A DNA stretch of 64,000 bases. Source: Christiangramia flava JLT2011 (GTDB taxonomy: Bacteria; Bacteroidota; Bacteroidia; Flavobacteriales; Flavobacteriaceae). Numbering within the stretch: position 1 is the stretch's first letter; every line of letters starts with the position of its first letter. Below are positions 56,598 through 64,000 of the stretch, piece after piece. The stretch is from the NCBI RefSeq assembly GCF_001951155.1, contig NZ_CP016359.1:434001-498000 (forward strand), given 5' to 3'. Position numbers and translations under genes: made by a program. The notes beneath the pieces are model-generated. The model did not search any database, had not been told where the DNA came from, and saw nothing but the letters and a program-made list of their open reading frames with translations.

Positions 56598-57087
56598 AAC
56601 TATCCAAAATTTTATTTCTACCATATTTACTGGACCTTCCCCAGTTTTTAAAGAAAATAAAGCACCGAATTTATCACCGAATTTCATTATTTCAAGAACT
56701 GAAAAAGTTATTAACAATTTCACCCTTATTTAAATGTTAAAGTTTAAAGTAAAAGAAGATTATTCTTCCCATTTTTCCTAAATAACTTTTTATTATTAGA
56801 AAATTCATTTGTCTCAGTTTTACAACAGCATAACAAACTCATTAGCTGGTTTATTACTTATCAGAGTATATAAGAAAATATATAGTGATGGCAAGCCAGG
56901 AAGTTGTGAATGATTGCACCATCAAGTCTTTCAATAACTTTCCTTAGAGATAGAAATTCTCCAACATCCGAAAGTTAAAGATAAAAATTTAAACTGCTGA
57001 GCTATAAAAAAGGAATATCACGAAAAATGACAATCATCATATTTTTTATTAATTACAACATTGACCTTTATAGGTAAATTTGTTATC
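56598..57087. other. Gene-poor zone right of the element
   Basis: Almost 500 bases hold no supported gene. One minus-strand open frame (56541-56723) runs across the attachment repeat and is likely chance. The zone lies between the element and a degraded gene fragment, as expected for a recombination hot spot. Confidence 0.4.
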
Positions 57088-57186
57088 ATGGACCTAACAC
57101 ATCTTCACTTACTAATCACTCATTTACCTATCTATGGTTCTATTTTAGGCGTTATTGTTTTAGCCAGTATTTTTATGATCTTTTAA
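57088..57186 (+). pseudogene. Fragment of a small membrane-protein gene
   Basis: The frame ATG to TAA encodes 32 residues, MDLTHLHLLITHLPIYGSIL then GVIVLASIFMIF. This is the N-terminus of a known pattern in Bacteroidota membrane proteins (LHLxxxHLPIxGxxxG followed by a hydrophobic helix), which are normally several times longer. The frame ends within the first helix and no continuation is apparent. It is probably a truncated gene. Confidence 0.5.
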
Positions 57187-57291
57187 TTTCTTAAAATAGA
57201 AACCTGGAAAAAATGAAGTGCTTTCTTATCTCAAATAGTCAAAATCGTCAGGTCTAAGTGGAGATATTTATTATTAAATTTTTGAATAACA

Positions 57292-57537
57292 TTAGCTTGA
57301 AGAGTTTGCAACATTTTCCACCCGTTCTACCTTATCTAGTTTAGAAAGAGATAAGCGAATAATACTATTCTCTTCCGCTAGTAGATCATGTGGCACATTC
57401 CCTTCAAGAGAAAGTATGTCTCCCTTATTTATATGGTTGATTTCTCCATTCACTCCAAAGGAAATTTTGCCTTCAAAAAGTTCTACAACGATAGGGTACG
57501 GTGTTTTATGCTCTTTCATTACTTGACCTTTTTTCAT
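57292..57537 (-). CDS. Cupin-domain protein, N-terminally shortened
   Basis: The 81-residue frame encodes the core of a small cupin: MKKGQVMKEHKTPYPIVVEL, FEGKISFGVNGEINHINKGD and a histidine in NVPHDLLAEEN. Family members usually have about 30 residues before the Lys-Lys-Gly-Gln segment. Just upstream, in the frame one base off, the sequence reads ELRFT, which could be the expected lead-in, but a stop lies shortly before it. The gene therefore looks shortened and perhaps frameshifted near 57538. A metal-binding or redox-related role is possible, but no substrate is known. Confidence 0.6.
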   Translation of the reverse strand: MKKGQVMKEHKTPYPIVVELFEGKISFGVNGEINHINKGDILSLEGNVPHDLLAEENSIIRLSLSKLDKVERVENVANSSS

Positions 57538-57564
57538 AAGTAAATCTTAACTCCCCTGCTTATA

Positions 57565-59510
57565 CTACGGATTCCTTTTAAAAATAAGCTTCTTGATAAA
57601 AAACAAAGTATGGCCCCACCAATAACTTATAAGAATAATTGAAATTACTCCCAACTGGGCGCTTATTGTTTCCCAGGTAGGATAATATCCCAGAAGGTCT
57701 AATCTCCAGGAGAGGTTAACACCAGTGATAGGAACAAAACCACTTTCCTGAAGGGCATGTACACCTTTTCCTATCAGAACAATAGCTAAACCACCAATAA
57801 CCACAGTGGAGATTTTGAGTAACTTGATGACCGGAAACTTTTTCGTATACCTTAAGAGAATCCAGGAAAGGAACAATACAATCACAAAAGCTCCTGCCAC
57901 ACCCAACCCAATGGCGGATTGGTTGGAAGCTTCAACCTCGAGATTCAGTGCTGAAAGAAAAAGAACGGACTCAAACGCCTCTCTAAAAACCACAATAAAA
58001 GCAAAAGCGAAAATCCCCAAAAGATTACTACCAGTAAGGAGGCTATGAACCCTGGTTTTTACGAAAGAATTCCACTTCCCGATTTCCGATTTTTGATGCA
58101 GCCAAAATCCCAAATAAAGGAGAACACTTGCTGCAAAGATTGAAATGCTTCCTTCCACAATTTCTCTTTGGCTACCACCAATATTTATAAGGTCATCTAC
58201 CAGGAACCAGCTGAATACCCCAACTATTACTGCCAGCATCCATCCCAGGTGTACCCATTTTGCCGCCCAGGATGCCTTCACGGATTTTATTACAGCTAAT
58301 ACAGTAATTAAAATTAGAAAAGCTTCAAGTCCTTCGCGGAGTATGACAGAAGCGGCCAAAAGAAAGGTTGTCCAGAATGAAAATTTATTATCGGCAAGGA
58401 TTGATTTGGCTTGTTCAATTCCAGAAAGGGCAACTTTTGCCTTGGTACGTACCTTCGTCTTGCTTTGCTCATGATCTATTGCGCTTCGAAAAGCCTGCAT
58501 GTCTACTTCCAACTTTCGCATGAACGAAGGATAGCTGGCTTTAAGTTGTAATTCCACTGGTTCAACACCTTCCAGATAAGCTCGCAAAGCTTTTTCCCGG
58601 GCTGCATTTTGATCCCCCTTTTCGTAAAACAATTCGGCTTCATTTACAAACCGCGCTGCAACGGATAAACTACTTGAGGATTTCCCAGTACGCGAATAAT
58701 TTCGCAGTGCGGCTACTGATGTCATGGTGTCAACAGAAATATCCTGAAAAAGAGCTTCCAAATCCTGATCTGATAAAAATGCCAGGTCTTTTAAAGTTAA
58801 ATCTTTTCTGGAAATTAATTTTTTAGCCAGCTCCTTATCCTTTCCTTGTTCATAAGGCAGTGCTTTTATATAAAAAGCAAGATCCCAGACTTCCTTATCT
58901 GATAGTTCGTCAAATGATTTCATGCTGGTTTGGGGGACCCCTAGCCGAATGGTATTAAAGATTTGGAAAGGTGAGCTCTCCAGCATTTTTGATGCCCAAA
59001 AATTGGTTGGCTTAGGGTTCAATTCGGTTGAGAGACTGCCATCGCCTTCTCCGTTTTTTCCATGACAGGACATGCAGTAATTTCTATACAAGGATTTACC
59101 TTTTGATATATCAGGCCATACGGGAGGTGAAATTGGAATTGGTGTAGTTTGAAGCACTAGTTTTTTCAAAGAATCTGCTATAATCTTAATTTGGTTGGAA
59201 GCTTTATTACTAGCTACCCTGTAAGACAATTCGGAAATTCCACGGAATAAATTAATACTATCTTTTTGGTCTTAAATGGGAGGTTATGCCCCAATCCTTT
59301 TAAAGTGGTTATAAAATCCAGCAGTTCACTGTATTCATTTTCATTTTTTATTTCACCATTATTAATCGCAGAATCATAGTCCTGAGCTATATAATCCAGT
59401 AGATGAACCAAAGTTCGGGCTGGTATGTTCTCCTTTTCTTGGGCAGTAATATTTTCTGATAAAAAAAGAGTGATTAAAACAGGCAAAAATAGACTCCGAA
59501 GTAGCTTCAT
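57565..59510 (-). pseudogene. Cytochrome c / FTR1-family iron permease, broken by a one-base frameshift
   Basis: Two overlapping frames make one gene. The first (59510-59214) encodes a signal peptide and the N-terminal domain ARTLVHLLDYIAQDYDSAIN. The second (to 57565) encodes a c-type cytochrome domain (CMSCHG) and an FTR1 membrane domain with REGLE (ILREGLEAFLIL) and REAFE (VVFREAFESVLF) motifs. Adding one A in the five-A run at 59263-59267 (T on the plus strand) joins them through KTKKDSINLFRGISELSYRV into a 648-residue protein, the usual length of this fusion. FTR1 permeases import iron, using the cytochrome or a partner for oxidation. Either the gene is dead, or the missing base is a sequencing error in a homopolymer. 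Confidence 0.85.
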
Positions 59511-59525
59511 TTCCAGAATTCGTTA

Positions 59526-59542
59526 TTTAGAACAAATCTAAA
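59526..59542 (-). promoter_or_regulatory. Fur-like operator over the FTR1 promoter
   Basis: TTTAGA-ACAAA-TCTAAA is a perfect 6-bp inverted repeat 16 bases before the FTR1 start codon. It resembles the ATTTAGA-N-TCTAAAT form I recall for flavobacterial Fur sites. On the minus strand it overlaps TAGATTTG (complement of 59533-59540), an exact match to the Bacteroidota -7 promoter element. A repressor bound here would block transcription, as expected for an iron-uptake gene. Confidence 0.5.
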
Positions 59543-59658
59543 CAATAAGTTGGTCCAAAAGAAGAAAAGCCCTAATTTTCTTAATACTCTTCTCTGCTGA
59601 GTAATCAAAAAGCTAACGGATCCTTTACGTAGGAGTTGAAATTCTGTTCCTTAAAATA

Positions 59659-59691
59659 GCATTCCGTTATAAAACAAATTATAATGAATGC
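59659..59691. promoter_or_regulatory. Inverted repeat between FTR1 and the Crp/Fnr-type gene
   Basis: GCATTC-CG-TTATA and TATAA-T-GAATGC face each other around an 8-base loop. It lies in the divergent promoter region (59511-59824), which otherwise holds no gene. It may be an operator or a transcript hairpin. No T-run follows, so a terminator is unlikely. Confidence 0.35.
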
Positions 59692-59824
59692 CTTTTCTAT
59701 ATGGAAAAGACCAGGAAAAGTCAATATAAAAGAAATAACCAGCCAGGTTCAAATTCCTATACTAGCTCAATACGGTTACATTCCTTATTTTTACCTTTTG
59801 AACGCCCCGGGCTAATTGGAAGTT

Positions 59825-60421
59825 ATGATACCTGTAGATATATTGTTGGAAAATGGAGCTAAAAAAAGATTATTTGAGAAAAATGAATATATTTTCAGGG
59901 AAGGCAAAAAAGCTCATTTTTACTATCAAATATTTTCTGGCGAAGTAAAAATGAATAATTTTCTAGAAAACGGAAAAGAATTCATTCAGAGCTTTTTCAG
60001 CGCTCCCCGAAGCTTTGGGGAACCGCCGCTTTTTGCCAACATTCGCTATCCTGCCAACGCCATTGCAACAATGGATTCGGAAATTTTTTTACTTGAAAAG
60101 AAAGCATTCTTACAATTACTTACCTCCCACCCTTTGATCCATCTTAAAATTACAGAAGCTCTGGCCACTCGACTCCATTATAAGGCAATTATGGCGCCCG
60201 AAATTTCTTCTCAGGAGCCTGAACACAGGATTCTGAGAGTCCTGGATTACTTAAAAAAGGAGATCTACAAATTGGAGAAACCTTTTTCCTTTAAAGTTGA
60301 TCTTACAAGACAACAAATCGCAGATTTAACGGGACTTCGAGTGGAAACTGTGATTAGAGCCACAAAAGCGCTGGAAAAGAAAAAAGAATTAAAAATTAAA
60401 AATCGTAAAGTTTACCGATAA
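59825..60421 (+). CDS. Crp/Fnr-family transcriptional regulator
   Basis: From the ATG at 59825 (a TTG three codons upstream is possible) the product is about 198 residues. It has a cyclic-nucleotide-binding-like beta-roll (about 10-120: EYIFREGKKAHFYYQIFSGE, RSFGEPPLFANIRYPANAIA), a dimer helix, and a Crp-type helix-turn-helix (about 150-198: TRQQIADLTGLRVETVIRAT). It has no cysteines, so it is not an FNR with an iron-sulfur cluster. The genes immediately downstream deal with nitric oxide, so this is probably a regulator of nitrosative stress or denitrification. Its ligand is unknown. Confidence 0.85.
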   Translation: MIPVDILLENGAKKRLFEKNEYIFREGKKAHFYYQIFSGEVKMNNFLENGKEFIQSFFSAPRSFGEPPLFANIRYPANAIATMDSEIFLLEKKAFLQLLTSHPLIHLKITEALATRLHYKAIMAPEISSQEPEHRILRVLDYLKKEIYKLEKPFSFKVDLTRQQIADLTGLRVETVIRATKALEKKKELKIKNRKVYR

Positions 60422-60469
60422 GCTTCAGGTAAATCAGAAACTAAACTTCGTAGTTCAATTTTTCCGGTT

Positions 60470-60605
60470 ATAAAATTTACCGAATTACTGTAAAAGTAAA
60501 AAGGTAGTTCCTTGATCCATCGAAGATATATACTCGCTTTTTCACATTCCTTTGTATAAAATTAGCCTCCAGTTCCTTCTTATGATTAAGGTCATAAAAT
60601 TTACC
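60470..60605 (+). promoter_or_regulatory. Repeated motif upstream of the Ric operon
   Basis: ATAAAATTTACC occurs at 60470-60481 and 60594-60605, each preceded by GGT and one variable base. The copies lie 161-172 and 37-48 bases before the ATG at 60642. They may be binding sites of the adjacent Crp/Fnr-type regulator. Confidence 0.35.
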
Positions 60606-60641
60606 TGAAGTCATGTCTATTTTTGCTTCAGTAATATTTAT

Positions 60642-60926
60642 ATGATGAAATACTATCAAAAATTTTTATCCGACTTCCAGGAATCCTTTTATATGCACGC
60701 AACGCTCGGAATTATTTTATCGAGCTGCCTTGGAGCTGCAGCAGCCATGTTGGTATTAATGAACGGTCATGCTTTATTGCAAATGGTTCAGTTGTTTGTA
60801 ATTACCTGTATCTGTATGGGTTTTAATACTACTGTTCTTGCAAACCTGAAGCCAAAAGTAGTGTTCAATACTCTCATGACAAGCCTGGTATTAAATACTG
60901 CATTTATCCTTTACTACATCTTCTAA
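60642..60926 (+). CDS. Small three-helix membrane protein
   Basis: The 94-residue protein starts at ATGATG (the second Met is also possible) and has three hydrophobic segments at about 20-40 (LGIILSSCLGAAAAMLVLM), 45-63 (LLQMVQLFVITCICMGFN) and 73-93. The N-terminus is probably cytoplasmic. I do not recognise a named family. It lies 12 bases before ric, in a group with an NO reductase, so a role near nitric oxide handling or respiration is plausible but unproven. Confidence 0.65.
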   Translation: MMKYYQKFLSDFQESFYMHATLGIILSSCLGAAAAMLVLMNGHALLQMVQLFVITCICMGFNTTVLANLKPKVVFNTLMTSLVLNTAFILYYIF

Positions 60927-60938
60927 AAAAATAAAACC

Positions 60939-61664
60939 ATGGAAAATCTACTTGAAACACCCGTAGGTCAAATCGTTGCTGAAGATTATCGTACAGCACA
61001 AATTTTTAAAAACCATAAAATTGATTTTTGTTGTCAGGGCAACAGAAGTATTCGAGAAGCAGCTGAAAAAAATAAATTAGATGCGCACGTCCTATTAAAT
61101 GAAATCAAAACTTTACAAAATATAAAAACAGAAGAAAGGATTGATTTTCAAAAATGGCCAATGGAGCAACTCATTGATTATATCGAAAAAAAACATCATC
61201 GGTATGTCGAAGAGCAGATTCCTATTCTGAAAGCATATCTTGAGAAACTCTGCAAGGTTCATGGCGACAGTCATCCTGAACTATTTCAAATTACCGATAA
61301 TTTCAATCAATCAGGTGCAGAACTTGGTGCTCATATGAAAAAAGAAGAGTTGATTCTTTTTCCCATTATTAAAAAAATGGAACAGGCCAAAAAGTCGGCC
61401 ACAAAATTTGAAAAAGTCCCAATGGGCACTGTTCAAAACCCCATTCAAAAAATGATGGATGAACACGAAACAGAAGGAGAGCGGTTCCGGCAAATAGAAG
61501 CCTTAAGTGATGGCTATACCCCACCGGCGGATGCGTGTAATACCTATAGGGTCACCTACTCCTTACTCCACGAGTTTGAAGAGGATCTCCATCAACATAT
61601 TCACCTTGAAAATAATATACTCTTTCCTAAAGCTGCAGAACTAGAAAAAGAATTAGCAAACTAA
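60939..61664 (+). CDS. ric: Iron-sulfur cluster repair di-iron protein (Ric/ScdA/YtfE)
   Basis: The 241-residue protein has an N-terminal ScdA_N domain with the CC motif (HKIDFCCQGNRSIREAAEKN, about 28-47). It is followed by a hemerythrin-like four-helix domain with the iron ligands in KKHHRYVEEQIP, GAHMKKEELILFP, MDEHETEGERF and LHQHIHLENNILFP. Ric proteins repair iron-sulfur clusters damaged by nitric oxide or oxidative stress and are cytoplasmic. The gene follows the small membrane protein by 12 bases and precedes the NO reductase, which supports a nitrosative-stress group. Confidence 0.93.
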   Translation: MENLLETPVGQIVAEDYRTAQIFKNHKIDFCCQGNRSIREAAEKNKLDAHVLLNEIKTLQNIKTEERIDFQKWPMEQLIDYIEKKHHRYVEEQIPILKAYLEKLCKVHGDSHPELFQITDNFNQSGAELGAHMKKEELILFPIIKKMEQAKKSATKFEKVPMGTVQNPIQKMMDEHETEGERFRQIEALSDGYTPPADACNTYRVTYSLLHEFEEDLHQHIHLENNILFPKAAELEKELAN

Positions 61665-61723
61665 AGAAAATCACTGAAGAAGATATTTCCTTTTTTTCCT
61701 AATAACTAAGCCAAGCTCTACCC

Positions 61724-61790
61724 AGGTGCCGGAGGCAGGATTTTTCGACAAAAATTAGAATTACAAGCGAAGATTCTGCTTCCGGAGCCT
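61724..61790. other. Long imperfect inverted repeat between ric and norB
   Basis: AGGTGCCGGAGGCAGGAT (61724-61741) and ATTCTGCTTCCGGAGCCT (61773-61790) pair at 14 of 18 positions. Two of the mismatches are G-U wobbles in RNA, and the loop is 31 bases. No T-run follows, so it is not a classic terminator. It could be a structured leader, a degenerate terminator or a miniature repeat element. The rest of the gap (61665-62074) has no gene. Confidence 0.45.
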
Positions 61791-61933
61791 ACTTGTGTTT
61801 GTTGTGAAAAATTTGAATGTTGCTGCTCCAATTTGCAGCTTCTGTTGAGTTTCACCTTCTTCTAGTAAAATCCCAAAATCATTCCAAAACAAAATTGGAA
61901 CTGGTATTTCTTTTTATCTAATCCTAATAAAAA

Positions 61934-61965
61934 TTTGTGTGTTTTTTATTAAAATTTTAGTTTTA
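61934..61965 (+). promoter_or_regulatory. Candidate norB promoter
   Basis: TTTG (61934-61937) and TAGTTTTA (61958-61965) are separated by 20 bases, close to the Bacteroidota TTTG-N19-21-TAnnTTTG promoter. The -7 element differs at one base. The implied start of transcription is about 100 bases before the norB ATG at 62075. Confidence 0.4.
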
Positions 61966-62074
61966 AAGTATAAATAAAGCAAAAAACCAAGTAATTCTTT
62001 ATTTTTTTTTAAAACAGGCCAGCTCCAATTCAATAATGCTTCAATCATAGCTTCATAATAAAATACTTACTACT

Positions 62075-64000
62075 ATGTCTAAGGAAAAAAAACTATGGAT
62101 CGCTTTCATTTTAATTATTACAGCTTCTTTCGCCGTATTGGGCTACTACGGTTTCGAAATTTATCAGAAGGCTCCTCCAATGCCTACCAAAATAGTTACT
62201 ACTGATGGGCAAACTGTTTTTGACGGGCAGGATATTAAAGACGGTCAAAATGTTTGGCAAAGCCTGGGAGGCCAGGAAGTAGGATCCATTTGGGGTCATG
62301 GTGCCTATACAGCCCCAGATTGGACTGCTGACTGGCTTCATCGGGAAGCTCTTTTTATTCTTAATCATTGGTCGGAAAAAGAATTTGATGTTTCTTATGA
62401 AAAACTGGGTAGTGAAGAGCAGGCGAAACTGGAGCGCAGGCTACAGATAGAACTGCGCAATAACACTTATGATCCGGGGAATAAAACGATCAGCATTTCG
62501 CCCATTCGGGCAGAGGCTATAAAATATTTGAATTCCTACTATAAAGGATTGTTTATGAACGATCCTAAACTAGATGAGCTCAGGAATAATTATGCCATTC
62601 CCGAAAATTCCATAAAAGACGAAACCAGAATGCGACAAATGACTGGTTTTTTCTTTTGGACTTCCTGGGCAGCAGTGACGGAAAGGCCAGGCGCAGAGGT
62701 GACCTATACGCACAATTGGCCAGCAGACGATCTTGTAGGAAATAAAGCTACTGGAGATCTACTTCTTTGGACAGGTTTCAGCGTTATTCTGCTACTTTTC
62801 GGGATCGGGATAATGATTTTCTACCATGCCCGGATGAAAGAAGAAGAAGGACCCGACAAACCAGTACAGGATCCGTTGATGCGACAAACTATTACTCCTT
62901 CTATGAAGGCAGTTAAAAAATATATCTGGGTAGTTAGCCTTCTTATACTAATACAAGTAACCTTTGGAGTTATTACCGCCCATTATGGTGTGGAAGGGGA
63001 TGCTTTTTATGGCCTGAATCTGGCGGATATCCTCCCTTATTCAATTTCCCGGACCTGGCATGTACAGTTGGGTATACTGTGGATTGCTACGGCTTGGCTT
63101 GCCACCGGACTTTATATTGCACCCGCTGTATCAGGTAAAGACCCTAAATTTCAAAAACTAGGAGTTAATTTCCTATTTATTTGCCTCTTAATAATTGTTC
63201 TGGGATCTATGGCAGGTCAATGGATGGGAGTAATGCAAAAGCTTGATCTCACACAAAACTTCTGGTTTGGTCATCAAGGATATGAATACGTGGATTTAGG
63301 CCGCTTCTGGCAAATATTTCTGCTGGTGGGATTATTTGTATGGTTAGCCTTAATGGTAAGGCCGCTGATCCCTGTTCTAAAACGTAAAACATCCGAAAGG
63401 AATTTGCTTTTAATGTTTTTAGTCTCTTCCGCTGCCATTGCATTATTTTATGCTGCCGGATTGATGTGGGGTCGCCAAACCAATCTTGCTATTGCTGAAT
63501 ATTGGAGATGGTGGGTTGTGCATCTTTGGGTAGAAGGATTTTTTGAAGTATTTGCTACAGTAGTATCCGCATTTTTGTTTGTAAGGTTAGGGTTACTACG
63601 TACTAAAACAGCTACACTCAATATACTTTTAGCTACAATAATATTTTTATCAGGCGGAATCATTGGTACCTTTCACCATTTATACTTTAGCGGTACACCT
63701 AAAGCGGTAATGGCCTTAGGGGCTACTTTCAGCGCTCTTGAAGTGGTACCTTTAGTACTCATTGGGTACGAAGTATATGAAAATTACCGGTTGAGCAAAT
63801 CTACACAGTGGCTCAAAGACTATAAGTGGCCAATTTACTGTTTAATCGCTGTAGCATTCTGGAATTTTTTGGGTGCTGGAATTTTTGGATTTATTATAAA
63901 CCCTCCGATTGCACTGTATTATATGCAGGGACTCAATACAACTGCCGTGCATGCTCATACAGCTCTCTTTGGTGTATACGGAATGTTGGGCATTGGATTG
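62075..64000 (+). CDS. norB: Quinol-dependent nitric oxide reductase (qNOR), N-terminal part
   Basis: The frame starts at an ATG (MSKEKKLWIAFILIITASFA) and runs off the window after about 642 residues. An N-terminal helix is followed by a long periplasmic domain characteristic of the quinol type (QSLGGQEVGSIWGHGAYTAP DWTADW region, then the TRMRQMTGFFFWTSWAAVTE region). Many helices follow, with the haem/iron ligand segments SRTWHVQLGILWIATAWLAT, WWVVHLWVEGFFEVFATVVS and GGIIGTFHHLYFSGTPKAVM, and HAHTALFGVYG at the end. It reduces 2 NO to N2O using quinol at the inner membrane. It stands downstream of ric and a Crp/Fnr-type gene. The window cuts off its last part. Confidence 0.93.
   Translation, partial: MSKEKKLWIAFILIITASFAVLGYYGFEIYQKAPPMPTKIVTTDGQTVFDGQDIKDGQNVWQSLGGQEVGSIWGHGAYTAPDWTADWLHREALFILNHWSEKEFDVSYEKLGSEEQAKLERRLQIELRNNTYDPGNKTISISPIRAEAIKYLNSYYKGLFMNDPKLDELRNNYAIPENSIKDETRMRQMTGFFFWTSWAAVTERPGAEVTYTHNWPADDLVGNKATGDLLLWTGFSVILLLFGIGIMIFYHARMKEEEGPDKPVQDPLMRQTITPSMKAVKKYIWVVSLLILIQVTFGVITAHYGVEGDAFYGLNLADILPYSISRTWHVQLGILWIATAWLATGLYIAPAVSGKDPKFQKLGVNFLFICLLIIVLGSMAGQWMGVMQKLDLTQNFWFGHQGYEYVDLGRFWQIFLLVGLFVWLALMVRPLIPVLKRKTSERNLLLMFLVSSAAIALFYAAGLMWGRQTNLAIAEYWRWWVVHLWVEGFFEVFATVVSAFLFVRLGLLRTKTATLNILLATIIFLSGGIIGTFHHLYFSGTPKAVMALGATFSALEVVPLVLIGYEVYENYRLSKSTQWLKDYKWPIYCLIAVAFWNFLGAGIFGFIINPPIALYYMQGLNTTAVHAHTALFGVYGMLGIGL

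Noticed and set aside
56541..56723. 60-codon minus-strand frame crossing the right attachment repeat
   Set aside because: It overlaps a terminator hairpin and the att core and shows no recognisable protein pattern.
60477..60659. 60-codon minus-strand frame upstream of the Ric operon
   Set aside because: It covers the promoter region of the plus-strand operon and overlaps the start of the next gene. No family features.
61710..61920. Cysteine-rich reading (TCVCCEKFECCC) after ric
   Set aside because: There is no start codon in frame, and the Cys codons come from a TGTTTGTTGTG-like tract. It overlaps the hairpin, so chance is more likely.

Overview
The window looks like a piece of chromosome from a marine-type member of the Flavobacteriaceae (Bacteroidota), close in style to Christiangramia/Gramella. 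This is inferred from a type IX secretion cargo with a CHU_C-type sorting domain next to a PorP/SprF-like protein, tandem MacB/FtsX permeases, a Nudix-family sugar regulator, Bacteroidota-style promoter motifs and an IntDOT-like integrase. No rRNA, complete tRNA or CRISPR array was seen.

Layout. Positions 1-1745 hold the start of a sodium:solute symporter (minus strand, cut by the window edge) and a divergent Nudix-like transcription factor. Positions 1771-4402 encode a LuxR-type response regulator and a TPR-containing sensor kinase. Positions 4729-7402 encode an NtrB/NtrC-like pair that faces a large efflux operon at 7605-21399. That operon contains a membrane-fusion protein, two ABC ATPases, four paralogous MacB/FtsX permeases of about 800 residues and a TolC-like outer-membrane protein. 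Between the NtrC-like gene and the operon lie two tandem 17-bp motifs that look like enhancer sites.

Positions 21725-36852 form a type IX secretion cassette. It contains a 4291-residue surface protein built from 55 full thrombospondin type-3 (calcium-binding) repeat units plus one partial unit, a PorP/SprF-like partner, and a TPR/PD40 protein that lacks the usual OmpA end.

Positions 36916-56597 are an integrated element of about 19.7 kb. It is bounded by a 13-bp direct repeat that resembles a tRNA 3' end, has a second 19-bp repeat just inside each end, and is visibly more AT-rich than its surroundings. It carries an IntDOT-like integrase, a second short tyrosine recombinase, an Xis-like protein and a VirE_N/primase-like protein. 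Its cargo is a five-gene run: Mrr-like endonuclease, type III Mod, type III Res, a pentapeptide-like protein with a two-helix ion-channel end, and a 1538-residue GHKL ATPase fused to a NOV_C (DUF3883) nuclease-like domain. The restriction-modification part is well supported. The idea that the last two genes extend it into a layered anti-phage system is inference, and it is the best candidate here for an undescribed system.

Positions 56598-64000 carry a degraded zone (fragment of a small membrane protein, a shortened cupin), a cytochrome c/FTR1 iron-permease gene broken by a one-base frameshift behind a Fur-like operator, and a nitric-oxide response group: a Crp/Fnr-type regulator, a small membrane protein, the di-iron repair protein Ric and a quinol-dependent NO reductase cut by the window end.
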